Source: Tetrahymena thermophila SB210 (taxonomy: Eukaryota > Ciliophora > Oligohymenophorea > Hymenostomatida > Tetrahymenidae). From it: a stretch of 64,000 nt of DNA. Below, one piece after another: positions 1 to 14,443 of this stretch (position 1 is its first letter; each line of letters begins with the position of its first letter). The stretch covers positions 124,001-188,000 of the forward strand of contig NW_002476221.1 in NCBI RefSeq assembly GCF_000189635.1. Reading direction: 5' to 3'. Both the position numbers and the translations under genes were made by a program. The notes under the pieces are model-generated. The model was given only the letters and a program-made list of their open reading frames with translations, ran no database searches and was not told the DNA's origin.

Positions 1-452
1 GAAGTAGTAATATAATTATTAATAAATTGATCTATAAAAATAATAATGGTATATTGATTGATTGGAAGCAAAAAGAGAAAAATAAGTAATTCAAGTTATT
101 GTAAATTTAAAGATTTCAAATATAATATTTGTTAACAAACTAATTAATAAATTGAGTAGTCCGCTTTTTTTCTGGCTACTTACTTAATATCAATAAAAGA
201 TGGAATAATTAAATTCATAAATTAACTAAGTAATTAGCAAGCATAAGTAAGAAACAAACAAGATAAATTATAAATCTAATCTTCCAATAAATAAAAAGCA
301 AAAAGTATAAATACAAAATATATTAATTAATTATAATTTAATAAAAGCCTATATAATTCATTAATTTATTTATTCAGCTAGAATCAATAGTTTTCATTTT
401 TCAAAATAGATAGCATTTTATATTTTAGCTCACCAATTTCTAAAGATTAAAA
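1..452. other. intergenic, 5' flank
   Basis: AT-rich DNA with no open frame that looks like protein under the ciliate code. It contains the promoter and leader of the plus-strand gene starting at 453. I see no RNA gene or repeat. Confidence 0.5.
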
Positions 453-3400
453 ATGATGAATTAGAATCTTTTGTACCCAAATGGTTCTCCTTCTTCCTAC
501 TACGATAGCTTATCTATTAGCAATAGCAATACCCCATAAAACCTTAAGCCATCAGCAATTATTGGGAAGGATTACTCTAGTACATTGCAACAGTCTCCAT
601 CAACATAGCACAGTAAAAAAATTTACATTAAAATCATTTTCATTTCTCTTAAAATCAAATTTTCATCACTTTTAAAATTCCTTAAGAATGAGCTTAAAAT
701 ACATCAATCAATTCTATTTGTGCAAACTTAAAATTTATAACTTGTTAATAGCAATTTAATTTGCTCTTATTAATCATAAAAATGTATTTTTCATTAAAAA
801 TATGAGCGCGTATTAATATGATTGCAATGATATATTTATTATTGAGCTTTGATTTATTAATTATTTATGCATTAAATATTTCCTAAGTATGATATGGTTT
901 TATATTATTATTTTTATTTTTAAAAGCATACTCGAGCCTTGATGCAAATAGCGGTGGCAAAATTAATAATAACAATAGCTTAAATACAATAGGTTTAGCT
1001 GGATAAAACGAAAATAACTATAGAATAACAACTTAATTGGTAGATTCGATTATTCCAGGAAATTATTAAGCATATAACTCAAATTTGTAACTCAATTAGT
1101 ACTCCTCATAAGCTTAAATAAATAGCAACAGCACAAATTATACAAGCAATCTATCTGGATCAGCAACCAATCCAATTTAAAAAAATACTTTACTAAGTAT
1201 AGCAAATACTAATGTAGGGGCAAGTATAAGTACAAATGGAGATAGCCCTCACCCAGAAGCAAATAAAAACACTAAATCTTTTATTGGTATTAATTTATCT
1301 ACTTAGAATGCAGATAATAAAGCAATAAGTAGCATTAATGCAAGTAGTGTTCCTTAATCTACTTTAACATAGTTCATTAAAAATTAAGGATTTTCATTCA
1401 GCACAGTAACTTCACCCTCTTCTAATTAGCAACCGCTTTAATCTCTTTCATTTCATCATCAATCTTCCTTTCAAGGGACTTCTGTCACGGGCTTAAACAA
1501 TAAAATGCCAATAAATTTAGGAGCAAATGCTAATAAAACTGATCTTTTAGGTAACTACACTAAAGAGAATAATTTAGGAATCCCTACTTCAACTATATCT
1601 CTGCAACAATAGAATTCAAGTTTGCCATATTCAATAAATATCATTAATGACAGTACTACAAAAAATTAAAATAGTTATAGTCACCAAGATTTGGCTGCAT
1701 AGTAACTTTAGGAAGTTCAAAAAGTGTAATAATAGCTAGCAAATAATGGAACAAGCAGTTATCAATAGCAATAGTATCATGTAGGAAATAGCTATTCATA
1801 CTTAGATAAGTATAAAGATACGCTTTCTACTCCTAAAAGAGATGTTTATGCTAGTGGCATGAGCTAAAGTATGCTAGAATAGGGTAACACACCTTAAAAC
1901 AATTTAGCTCCAGTTTCAAAAATGACTATAAATCACTAAAACTCTGTAGGATAGATTGATGATAAATAAAAGTAGTAAGACACAGTATCTAAAAAAAATA
2001 ATACCTTAACAGCAGATGAACTAATAAATAAATATTGTTTGCTTAAATAAGCAAATCAATTACCAAGCAAGACTAATACTATTAATGATTAAAATACATC
2101 TGGACAGTAATCCTTTACTGAAAATAAATAGATATACTAACAGCCTTAATAAACCAACAATTTTATTAGTTCTCATTACTAATCTATGCCTTCTCTTGTG
2201 TAAGTATAGTAGCAGCAAATAGGAACATAACCTTAAGCACCAAACTCGTCATTTTTGTAGTAATCTGGAGTACCATAAATATCAATTACTAACACATCAG
2301 ATTCACCTATTTCTAAAAAATATGAAAGCAACAACCCTATAAATAATGTCTCTACTCCTTTGAGAAAAGAAAGTGCCCCATAAATAGAATCATATGGTTT
2401 AACTAGTTTGAATAAAAATTAAAATGAGTAGAATATCACTAATGTGACTTCTCCTCATTCTGGTAGGTAGAATAATCTAAAATACTAATCTATGGATTAG
2501 AACTCGATTTAAAAAGCTCTTAATAGTAACTAACTTAATTAATAAAGCTCCTCTAGCCTTCAACAAAACAAAGAAATATAAGGTATTAGTAGTTATACAG
2601 CTCTTACTTCAAACATATAGAGCAATTAATCAAGCAAATCTCAACTAGGATCAGCTGCCTAGGGTTATTTAAATCAAATACTTAATCCAACAAATGGTGT
2701 ACCGTCTTACAAGTAATCTATTAGCGAAGATTTACCTTTCTAAAGTACCTCACCTCATATAGTGAATAATATTACAACAATATAAAACCCATATTCTTTA
2801 GGAGTAAATCACGCATAAAATAATAGTTTAAGCAGTGGTGGAATAAATTCAAATAGATAAAGTGAAACTGATCTTATGACAAGCTTTAATGATTCAATTT
2901 TGCAAGGAAGTAGTAGTGTATAAAAAATACCAAATTTGCCAATTCAGAGCAATGATTTATCTAACTAATAGAGAAGTACTTAAGCATAATATTTAGAAGA
3001 AAAGAACAATTAAAACTAATAATAATCTTAATATAATCCTCACTAATCATCAAATAAGTAGAAGGAAGTTTTCTAGCTTTACTAAAATATTATAGGTGCA
3101 AATTAAACTCCTTAAAAAATAATAAACAACTCTTCATATCCATCTCCTAGTCAAGGATTTTAATTATAGAATTTAAAGGAGCCTGCTGCTGAACCTCAGC
3201 AACCTTAAAGTGCAAGAGGAGCCTCCTAAATTTCATCTACAAATACTTTTATTCAAGGTCAACCTTAAAGCGCCTAAAAGAATTCTAACTAGTAATAAAT
3301 TTTCTATAAGATTACTCCTCCTACCATTCCATAGCCATAGTAATCACAAGCTTAAACATCTTAATCTTAAGTTATTCAAATTTAAGCGCCATAAAGTTAA

Positions 3401-4570
3401 ACAACATAAAACTTTTAATCAAATTCTTAAAATCCAAGCATCTAACCTTAACAAATTGGCACTTAAATTAAATCTCCATACCAAATTGTGAATGGTAACA
3501 AACAACAGGTTATATTCAATCCTAAAGCTTAGCAATAAAGCGGATAAAAATAATTATTTGAAAGTGGTTTGTAAATTAGCTAAATTGGAAATCGTCCCAA
3601 AGGAAATTTTACAGTAATAGATTCTGTAAGTCATCCTTATTTAACATACAAAAATCCTAAATAAGCAAATAATTATAAATAAAAAATATGGTAAAATATT
3701 TTAAACTAGCGTAAAAATAAGCAGAATAGCTTTCATTCTCCTGTCAGAGAAAAACAGTTTTATTCTAATAATCTTAATGCAAGTGCTGATGATTTTGCTG
3801 GTGGATCACTTCCACAGTTCTCGCCTCAAAAAAAACCTGGACAATAAGAATTTTTCCCTAATCCTCCCTAAAATGTTAATCCAAAATAATAATACTATTA
3901 ATTAGGGTACAATTAGTATGGCTAACCAATAAATTCTATTTAAAATAGTAAATTTGGGAAGCTTCAAAATTCTGATTAGCATCAGTATTAATACGTCACT
4001 TATATTAATGCACAAGGCTAAAAGGTTGAATAAAGAATTCTCATTAAATCTCCAAATTAATAGTCTTACAACATGAATAATGCAACATTTCCTAATCCTA
4101 CTTTTGGATAAGATTAGAGGTAAATATTTTATGAATAGAATTCGAATAATCGCTAAGGTGAAGAAAATCCCCCTAAAATTAATTTAGAAATAGTGAATAA
4201 CCACTCAACTCCAAACGAAAATATATTTTATGGAGATTAAAAAGCTATGACATTTTCTAAAGTATCAGGAAATTCTACTAATTCTTAAAACTCTGGATAA
4301 AATTCTCCTGCTTTTATAAACAACTAAACGTAAAGATCATATTCTCCATCAGGTAAGAAAATACCACCATCAAGCTAATTTGCTAATTACCATGATTAGC
4401 AAGAATTAGCTAAAAAAACTCCAAAAGGTGAAGAAAAAGCACATTAAGATCATTTGACTATTCCACAAGATTAGAAAATTAATGGAGCAATCAAAGAAAA
4501 TTTAAATAAAGCTATGAGAATGAGTTTTGGTGGTGAATCTTCCAACGATAACAAGAATATTCAAATTTGA
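453..4570 (+). CDS. Q/N/S-rich low-complexity protein, 1267 aa
   Basis: Unrecognised protein. Two exons: 453-612 and 927-4570, joined across a 314-nt intron (613-926, GTAAAA...AAAAG); the sum is 3804 nt, exactly 1268 codons, ending TGA. The start is the first of two tandem ATGs (453, 456). The protein is Gln, Asn and Ser rich throughout, with most Gln coded by TAA/TAG. There are no membrane segments and no cysteine or histidine clusters. The last third has more Pro, Lys and Gly (for example SPVREKQF and GGSLPQFSPQKKPGQ), but no domain I can name. Such composition is typical of long disordered or prion-like ciliate proteins. The intron is several times longer than most others in the window. 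Confidence 0.8.
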
Positions 4571-5460
4571 ATATAAAAAAATAATGATCAAATACTCTGT
4601 TTTTGTACGAACATCTCTTATTAAGAAATACCAAGAAAAAAAATTATTTATTGAAAATGATAAAATTATATTATTCAAAAATTGTTCAAGCTTAACTTCA
4701 ATACTTTATCATATAAATTAATTGAGAATACTCACAGAACAATAACCATTTATTAACAAATTAATTTATCCATTAATCCATCCATCCATCTATTTTAAAA
4801 TTATCTTATTCATATATTAACGACTCCTCTCTATATTTTCTTTATATTCTTATAATTATAACGTAAGGTTTGTTTTCAATAGATTTATTTTAATATAAGT
4901 AAAACTTATTTTTTAAAGAAGTAAAATGAAAATATTCTAATCTAATTAACCTTTTCAGTATTGTTCTTCCTAAAAAAATTTATTTTATTTTATTATTTAT
5001 TTTTCTAAAATTGTTTTTAGAAAATAATTATTTTGTGATCTTTTTTAATTTTTTAATTTAAGATATAACTAATTATGTAATATAAATTTATAATTTTGAT
5101 TTATAAAAACTTTTCTTTAAATATATTTTAATTATAAATCAGTTTTTTATTTTAACACTCTAATTGAATAACATATTGAAATAATAAAATAGGATTAAAA
5201 TCTTTTTATTTAAAAATTTTTTAAGATATAAAAACAAACAGCTTGCATGATGAGTATATTTCATAAATATAAATTGTTGTTGGAATCTTTTTTTAAATGA
5301 AATAAAAACACTTAATAAGTATCGAAATTGAAAACTATATTTGTAGATTATCAAATTAGCCAATCAAATATTTATTGTCTAATTAGATTATTAATATTTT
5401 ACCACAATCTAGATAATAAATATCAAATTTTAATATAAAAGATACAAAAAGAATTGAATA
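4571..5460. other. intergenic
   Basis: AT-rich spacer between two plus-strand genes. Runs of T and A dominate. The short frames on either strand are F/Y/I/K/N-rich noise. I see no RNA gene. Confidence 0.5.
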
Positions 5461-8352
5461 ATGTAGTAAGACTATTTATAAGTAATCATTTTACTTCAGT
5501 TTTTATTTGTTAGAATAAAATTCCTTTACCTAGTAATAAATAGACGTTCTTAACAAAGATCCTGCTTTGAGGTTGCCTAAGGATGTTAATATATTAATGA
5601 AAGGGACCAAGGATATTACATTTTTTAAGAATTATATAAACAATGGTGAAAAAAGAGTACATATCCTTTGTTGTACTTACATGAAACATTAAGCAAATAA
5701 TATTGGGGAAGAAGTGGTAAAAATAGGTAAAATTATTATTTTGCTAAATGAAGGAAAGGAAATATTTGTTTTAAATCTATTAGGCGAAATTAATGATAAA
5801 CTATTTATTCTCCTCAAAGGGGAGGCAGGTTTAATGGTTTTATAGCCAAAAATTACAAAGCAGTAGCAAGATGAATTTGAAACTGTATTAAAAGATTAAG
5901 AAAATAAGGAAGGTGATAATAAAAGACTAGATTAAAATAAAGAGGCTCAAGGAAATGAGGAAGTTGAACAGAGATCTAAATAAATTACTATGAATGAAAT
6001 ATAAGAAAAAAGGGCAAGAAATACCTCATAAGTAGCAAATGAAGAAGCATAAAATTAAAAGAAAGAAAGTAATTAAATAAATAAATTAGAAAATGATATA
6101 AAATTTTTTATAATAGAAAATAATTTAGAGTCTAGAAACAGCATTACAACTTAAGAAAATAATTTAAAGTTTAGGTCCTTAGAAGGTAAAAAGTAATAGC
6201 TAAATGTATAAGATGCTAATAAATTAAATAGTCTTTAAGTAACCAAGAGTTAAATTTAAATTACTTCTGATTAAAATAACATAGTATTTTAAGAACCTGT
6301 TATGGAATTAGTCCAAGTTAAGTTGTTAGAAAAAGGTGATATATTTGGGGAAGTATCTCTTGTTTAAAATAGACCTTCTATTTTTTCTGTATGCTGCTTG
6401 ACAGAGTGTCAATTTGCCATTTTAGAAAAAAAAGAATTTGATTTTATTTTAGGTTAATTAGAAGAGTAAAGAATATACAGAGAAATGAGATTTTTAGGGG
6501 GTCTTGATTATTTCATGCATTGGTCAGCTAATTAAATCAAATATTTATATGTTGCATCTAAAACAGTTTCTTTTTAGAGGAATCAATTTGTATTTTAAGA
6601 AGACGATCCTGCAGATTATATCTATATAGTAAAGTCTGGCATGTTTGAAGTAAGAATATTTCAATCAAATTTATTTATTTATTTAATTAAATTATATTTT
6701 TATAAAAGAAAGTAAAGAATCTTAATTTTGAAATGGAAAAAGATATATGCTTTTTAGATCTTCAGGGTGCTTCAGAGCAGCTTATAGAGAAGATAAATCT
6801 AAAGTATAGGTTGTTTTACATGTAAAATGATAAAAGAAAGCTAAGGGTAAAATATTTTGAAAATATAAAGCAATCAAATATATTTATTTATTTAACATCT
6901 TAGTTAAGCACTATTGAAGAAAAAGAATTGTTTGGAGAAGAAGATATACTTAATAAATAGAATAAACGAAGTTTTTCTGTTATTTGTGTTTCTTAGTAAG
7001 GAGATGTTGTTATGATTAAGAAAAGAGATTTTTATTAGAAAGTTCTTGATTCAGATCAAACTAAGAGGATGGTTAAATACAGAAATAAATAAAAGAAAAT
7101 CGTAATGGAAGAAAACACTAAAAAATATAACTCTCTTATTTAGGAATATAAACAATACCTGATGGATAATTGCTAATAAAATTTAAAGCAAGTAAATCTA
7201 CAAGAATACCTTCAAACAAGTAACTAGGAAATTAAATAGTCTGGTATATCCGAGTTGCTTCCTTTAAATTTAAATACAAACTTAATACACAGATACAAGA
7301 CGGGTCAAGAATCTTAGTCTTTAGTATAATAATATCTCAACAACACTAGATATTAAAGAATTAATTTAAAAAGAAGAATATATGAGAAGGTTAATTCAGT
7401 AACAAATGTAAATGAGCAGTCTAATCTATTAATGGAATATGTAAATAATTATTAATATGCAGAACCCTATGGGGTAGTTCAAATTGAATTTAATAGGCAA
7501 AAACCTTAACCTAGAAAGGAATTTTAAGATAGAATTAAAGAGTTATAGGGTAAGTAAGAAAAGCTTAGAGTTGTTTTAAGAAAGTTGCAAAGAAATGAGT
7601 CCCTTAATTTTATAGAGTAGAATAAAAGCAAAACTCGTTCTATTTCAAGTTCTAGCTCAATTAACTCGAAGATAATACATACACCAATATCAGAAATAAG
7701 GAAGCAAAATTCAACTTTACATCTAAATCCTAATTAAGATTAATTCTCAAAAAACAAATAAAATTAAATTGCTTCAAAGGAAATTTAGAAATCCAGTAAA
7801 CTCTAAAGAAGTCTTTCATATAATGATAGTAAAGTAAATCAAAAACAATAAAGGATGTCAGAAGAAATAAATATTTTCAAACCATAAAGTTATTAGTGCA
7901 AAATAAGGAATTATAGTAGTATAATTTAAAGTAATAACTTCGAATCTGATGAAGATATCAGCCCTAAAAAGACCTTAGCCTCCGAAAGAGATTCTATAAG
8001 GTCTAGTGATATAGATAAATCGTTGAGAAATACGATATCGAATTTAAAAAAATAAGACTCAAAAGATAGTTTGGCTAATTAAAATGAAGTTCCATCAGAT
8101 TTCAAATAATGTCTTCATAATATAATTAAAGTTTCAAATAATTATGAAAAAATTGCAACACATATGAAAGGATTTCCTATAAGAATAAAAACTTCTCATA
8201 ATTAAAGAGATTAAGTGTACTATAAAAAATTGAACTCAAGTATTTCAAACAGCTATAAAATTTAAAATAACTTTAAACTCGATAAAAATAATGTTCCATT
8301 AATTAAAGATTTTAATAAGATAAATTCTTGTTTAGGAATTCAAGATAATTGA
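5461..8352 (+). CDS. cyclic nucleotide-binding domain protein, ~913 aa
   Basis: Cytosolic protein with two cNMP-binding domains (CNBD) and no visible channel or kinase domain. CNBD1 is split: its first strands (GEINDKLFILLKGEAGLMV) lie near residues 95-115, an inserted stretch of about 150 K/Q/N-rich residues follows, and the phosphate-binding cassette FGEVSLVQNRPS lies near 284. CNBD2 runs about 355-465 (QEDDPADYIYIVKSG, then FGEEDIL). The tail is Ser/Gln-rich. Both cassettes keep FGE and a following Arg, but the usual Arg-x-Ala is not kept, so ligand binding is uncertain. Model: exons 5461-5465, 5500-6649, 6709-6846, 6904-8352. The N-terminal block around residues 18-55 (IDVLNKDPALRLPKDVNIL) resembles the leader of other ciliate CNBD proteins and is read only if translation begins upstream, which supports the 5461 start with a 34-nt intron. 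The fallback start is ATG 5597. Confidence 0.87.
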
Positions 8353-9078
8353 GCTAATTATTGAAAATAAAAAAAATTTAGCTTTCTAAATTTCAATGTT
8401 TATTAATGCAAGCAAGTTAAGCAGCTATTCTGTTTCAAACTCACTAATTTATAATAAATATTTTTAAATATATAAAAGAAATAAAAATAAAATGAAAATT
8501 TTTACTATTTATAAGTGAATAATGTTTTATGTTTCAAATTAAGTAATATAAATTTATATAAAAATAATAAAATAATCTAATTAATTTAAAAAGGAATGAA
8601 TTATTGCTAATCAATTTTACAGCTTGTTCGTTATAAGTTGAGGTTATTGCTTAATAAATAATAATATTAAATTAAATTAATTTGTCAAAAAAATAATCTT
8701 AAGAATTTAGAAGATATGTAGAAACACATATATATTTTTTTACATAAAAATTAATTAGGTTTCTGATTTATATTATTATCACTAATTTAATCTATTTTGT
8801 TTAACCATCAAGTTTGTTTGCAATCTTTTAACTGATACTTTTTCAAATCAAAATCATAATAGGAAATAAAAAAAAATTAAAAGGCAACTCAAATACCATT
8901 TATTAGATATATTTAGAGACAGTCTATATATTATAGTAAACATTTTTAAGATTAACTTTTATTAAAATTTATAACTATCTTCCAATCATAATATTATGAA
9001 TCTGGGTTTATTTGATCATAATTTAGTATATAATCGCATATTTTAAATTAACTATTATAAAATTATTAAGAGAATTAA
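8353..9078. other. intergenic
   Basis: AT-rich spacer between two plus-strand genes. It holds only A/T runs and scattered chance frames. Confidence 0.5.
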
Positions 9079-12000
9079 ATGAGCTAGGAGTAGCTTTAGT
9101 AGATATGTTTATAAGAAAAAAAAGAATTTGATTCTGAAAAATAACATGAGTATTCTTCTCCTACTTATAGAGCTAGGTCACTTTCAAGAAATAAAGCTAT
9201 AAATGGAAATGTCTAGGAAATGAACCACGAAAAGGCCATTTAAAGTGTATGCTCATTAGGATTAAATTATTTCATAAGTATGTCATGTGACAGATAGATA
9301 AAAATATGGAATTACTCAAATTTGTAAGCTATATTTTAATATTAAAGTGAGTATTCCTGCTGCAATAACTTATTAAAAATTGGATTTTGTCATTTTTTAT
9401 AAATATCTGGTGATCATGGATAGTAAGTACAATTAATAGAATGGAATGAAATGAAAATTATTTAATCTCTTAATTTGGAGGAAAAAATTGTTTATGCCTA
9501 ATCTTCTCCTTATCTAGCATCTGATCACGTAATTATTTGCGGTGATAACAAAGGTTCTTTATATATCCTGAATATAGATATGAATATAATATCATCATAA
9601 TAAATGAAAAACAACCATTAAATTTAGCCTCTAAAGCTTTTAAAAAAAATAAAAAATAGAGATAATAGCATATAAATGTAAAGCGTTACTTCAATATGCT
9701 TTTTGTAAGATTTGAATAAATTAGCAGTTGGAGGAGAGAAAGGAAGTATTTACTTTTATAACATTCAGAAGTCTAAAATATACAAACATATACCTAAGGC
9801 ACATATAAATGGAAGGAAAGTTTCTTTCATATCATAATTTTCAAAAAATGACAAGCAGTATATTGTTTCTGCAGGTTGTGATTAATACATAAGGCTATTT
9901 GATGAAGAAAGTTTAGCTGTTTTAAAATAAGTTTCTTTAAATAATCCAATTGTTTGTGGAGTATAATTAGATAATTAATTTGCTGCTTTTGGTGAAGGAA
10001 GGCATGTTTTGCTTTTAAATCTTAATGATTTATCAGTATTTAGCTTAGCTTTACATAAAGCAAGAGTTAATGTTATTGATATCGATAGAGATAAATAAAA
10101 TTTAATTATAGGTGATATTAATGGCTTTTTAAAAGTTTGGCAACTGAAGTAAGATCTCAAATAGCTTGCAAATGAAAATTCCTAGTAATTATCCTCTTTT
10201 CGGTAATCAAGGTAATTAGAATACCCAACGGAAGTTAGAAAATCTGTTAAACAAGAAGAAAATTTTTGTAATGGAAGCTACTCTTCAAGGAATGAATTCA
10301 ATAATTTTTCTAACAGTAATAGATATGAATCTAATTCTTAAAAATTTATTAAGAATGTCTTAAAATCTTCTAGCAACAAAAAGCAATTAATTTAAACTAA
10401 AGTAAGTTCAAGGGAGAATAGTGTTAGTAAAAGTTAAAGCAAATTTAAAATTCAATATAGCTAAGAAAAGAAAAATAAAAACTTTTAGTTTGATAGCTAA
10501 TTTAGCGATTATAATGGATTTAGCACTGATAAAAAGACACCTCCAATTGACTAGAACCCAAGCACAGTTTCAAGTTAATCATACGCTGCTTCGAGTAACT
10601 ATTTAAAGAATAGTAACTTGTTAAGAAGTAGCTCAGGTTAAAAGATTCCCCACTTTATTATTCCTTTGTAGACTTAAAATCAGAATAAACTAGAATCTAG
10701 ATCTTTACAAAGTTCTTAAAAGTTGAAAAATGGCTAATCCTCACCTCAAAATAATATTTATAAAATAGTCATTAATGGAGACTAAAAAACTAACTTTGAG
10801 AGCTTGGTAAATGTTCAGTCAGCAGATTAAATAGAAAAATTAGGTTAGATAGGTAGCAAGTAAAATTCTATCAAGAATGAGTAAAATATTATTTAAACAT
10901 CTCACTTAGAGGATATTTAAAATATAGATTCCTAAAGCATTTCATCATTTTAATTAAAATTGCTTTTTAATACAAATCAAATAAACTCAGAAGATTTTAG
11001 AAATCAAAGCAACATACCTGAGAACTTTACACAAAAAAATGGAGAAAATATTAATTCATAGAATAATTTTGTAGATACAATAAATTAGAAAGAAGAACAC
11101 GCTAGTGAAGATAATTTTTATTATTAAATAATTAAATAAAAAATTAATTAAAATTATTAAGAAATGAGCTACTTAAAACCTTAAACACCAAGCCAAACTA
11201 TCAATTAATATCAATCGAATGCAGAAAATTTAATATTTTAAAATAACTATGGATAATAAATAAATTTATAAATGAAGGAATAAACGATGAATACTTAATT
11301 TTAAGTTCCTAGTTAAAATTAATAAATTACATGCGAGCCTTATGATATTTAAGATTAAGAGTTAAAAGAGAAACTTGAAATTGAAGAAAGAGATCTTAGG
11401 ACATAAATAAAATAATAATAAGAAGAATTTAGAAATTCTATTTTAAAAATTTAAAGCTAAAGAAGCTTATCATCAAGTATGCAAGAAAAAAGCTCAATAA
11501 TGTTAGATCAAGCAGGTATTCCAGTTACATACTCTGTTGCAAGTCATCATTTCTCTACAGATAATAATAAAGATAATAACTTATAAGAAAATTAGTAATC
11601 CCCTAATTTGTAAAATACATAAGTTATTTAACAATAGATGTTAAACAATACTGGTGAAAATGCTGTAACTTAGTAGTAATTCAAGGAGTTACTCAATTAA
11701 ATAAATATGGAATAAGAATAGGATACTCTAATTTAAGAGCTAAATCAATAGGAATAGGAACAAAATGCCCAATTAAATTTTTAAAATTTAACTATACCTT
11801 AGCAAGTATAAAGATATAATCATTTTTAGATGAATCAAAACAAAAATGATTAAAACTATAGTGAATTTAATAAAAGAATTGTACTTTTAGAAGAGCAATA
11901 AATGTATAACCATAAACAAATTATTGAAATTAGAGAAATGTCTCATTAAAACTTTGACGAAAATCAAAAAATAAAAAATGAATTGTTTGAAATATAACAG

Positions 12001-13845
12001 AGGTTATAAAGTTTAAGCTAATCAAAACGCTCAAAAAATGCTTCTTCTTTGTCTTCAAGAAAGTAGTCTTTAAGAGATTTTAAAGTAAATAAATAATCTT
12101 AGATGTCAAGCTAATTTCTGTCACCTTGTAGGATAAAGGGGAGACTTGTTAACAGCTTTTAAGAATCAGAAAAAAGAAATAGCTCAAATGAAATAAAGAA
12201 TTTATAAGAAAATTATATTGGAAACGAAGAAAATTAAATGAAAAAAAGTTTAAGATAATAAATTAATGAAACCATTTAGAGCTATAAGTAATCTTAACAA
12301 CAAAGTCTGAGAAACTCCTAAAAATTGATGACTTAAAAGTTTTAATCTCCTTGTAAAATATAATCTATTGATATCAATTCTCCTCCTAAAAATTATATTC
12401 AAATTAATAAAACTTATATATCTCCTCTTAAAATAAATTGGAATTATGTTAATAACGATCCATAGCTTATTGAATAAATTAAATTATCTTAACATAATAA
12501 CAAAATGAGATCCTTAAGCACTGATTTTTTGGGTTTAAGGAAGCTTAAAGAAAATTTTAAGGCAACTGAAGAGTAAAATCAACAATAAAAAAAGCTAAAT
12601 TTCGACTACTCATCTAAATTAAGATAAAAATCAGCAAATATGAATTTATAGATCAGTGTGGAATAGAATAAGTAAATTGATATCCTTCATAATACTAGCT
12701 AAACAAATATTTCTGCTCTTGATGCGTATAATAATTATAATTAAATTAAGGAAGAAGAGATTCATAAGCATTTTTAAAATATTAGTGCGATTGAAGAAAA
12801 GTAGTAAAAAAATAATATGTTTTTCACTTCCGTAAATTCTTAAAATAATTTACAATAAAACTAAGAACAATAATTGTGTAATGACAAATAAGCAAATAAT
12901 TTAAGTAGTATTTAAGTATCTCATAATTTAATTTAAAATAAATAAAGTAATTATTAAGAGTAAAAGTAAGAGTAAAATTAAAATGACTATAAAAGAAATA
13001 ACTTTAAATAGTTATTAAATATTACTTAAGGATTAAATTCTGCTTGCTAAGATAAAAAATTAATTTAAGGAGCTCAAACAAGTCATTAAAATGCATATAA
13101 CTTTGATATTAACCAAAACTCCAAAGAATTATAAATTGATGATTAAGTTTCATAAGGTAAATTCTTTTAGCAGCAATAGCTCTACCAATAAAATTAAAAT
13201 AGTATGCAGGATCCCTATTTGATTTCAGCATATGGACTGAAAAATAAAAAGCAACCTATTTTAAATAATATATTAAAAATAAATGAAGAAAAAGATGAAA
13301 ATAATGATACTTTATAGAATATATCTTTATCTCTAAACCAACCTCTGAGTAGTTTTTTGACAAATGTCCAAACAAATCAAACAAAGCAGAATTTTTCTTC
13401 TTCTTAATAAATAACTGAATATCCATAACATTTCATTCCTGTAGGAAATTAGAAAGATTTAAAGAGTAATGGAGTTAATGAGGAAGATTAAGTTAAATCA
13501 ATATAATCTGTTTAGTAACAATAAAAGCCTATAGTTGAGTAAGATCAATAAGTATTTGATTAATAGAAGGAAAAAGATATTATGATTATTTAAAATTCTT
13601 AAAATCTTTCTTTGAAGGTTTAAAAAGAATTTGAAGAGTGTGTCTAAGGAATGAAAGAAACACTCGCTTAAAACAAAAATGATCTTGAAATTTTAAAATA
13701 AGAAATGAGAAATATGGACAATAGAAGAAAAAAGAGTTTAGGTAAAATACCAGATCACTACAGTTCAGCTTTAAATTTTATATAAGAATAAAATTAAATA
13801 GAATGGGAAAACTCATAGAGAAGCTATAGCTCAAGAAAAAAATGA
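9079..13845 (+). CDS. WD40-repeat protein with long Q/N-rich tail, 1588 aa
   Basis: Single-exon gene of 4767 nt ending TGA. Residues about 50-360 carry WD-type repeats with Trp/Phe-Asp endings, for example MSCDRQIKIWNY near 75, SAGCDQYIRLFDEE near 275 and IIGDINGFLKVWQLK near 350. They presumably form a beta-propeller protein-interaction platform. From about 365 to 1510 the sequence is Q/N/S/K low complexity. A short helical, probably coiled-coil segment follows near 1515-1560 (VQKEFEECVQGMKETL), then a basic end. WD40 plus C-terminal coiled coil resembles the layout of cytoskeletal or centrosomal WD proteins such as NEDD1, but that is only an architectural comparison and the low-complexity linker is far longer. 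The partner is unknown. Confidence 0.84.
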
Positions 13846-14251
13846 ATTAAATTTGTATATATCTTGTTAAAATAAATACTTTTCATCAAAGTAAACTAAA
13901 AAATTAGTAAAATATAATTTAAAACCTTTGTATAAAATAAATTTATTTATCATTTTTATAATTAAATGAAAAAATTAAATATAATTTTATAAAATAAAAA
14001 ATTTATAATTTTGCAAAATGAAATTAAAATTTTAGAATAAAAATATTTTAAAATTAATTTAACCTAATAAATCAATTAAAAAATTTCAATAACACTAAAA
14101 TTTATAATTTTAAAAAGAGTTTATTTAAGATAAATTATTAATTAATTAATATTAAATTTTATTTTTTATGATTGTTAATTTAATATATTTTTATCTATTT
14201 AATTATAATTAATAATATTTAAAAAATAAAGCAAGTTTTTAAACACAAAAA

Positions 14252-14260
14252 TTGCGCTAA
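14252..14260 (+). promoter_or_regulatory. candidate E2F-like site, distal copy
   Basis: TTGCGCTAA, about 320 bp before the topoisomerase II start. The core resembles the eukaryotic E2F/DP element TTTSGCGC. Noncoding GCGC is very rare in this window. Function is inferred from the motif and its position only. Confidence 0.3.
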
Positions 14261-14443
14261 AATGAGAATTATTAGGATTAAATTTTTTTGAATTTGAAAA
14301 TAAACAAAATATCTTAGAATAATATAGAATATGGATGTATAATGGTACAATATTTATATTATAAATCTTATGTATCTTAATTAAAAAATTTAGCTTGGCT
14401 AATCTTTTATAGAATGATTGTTTTAATATTTTACTTAAAAAAA

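Noticed and set aside
3210-3491. 93-codon K/L/H-rich plus-strand frame
   Set aside because: Alternative frame within the first Q/N-rich gene; ends as soon as the real gene's composition changes.
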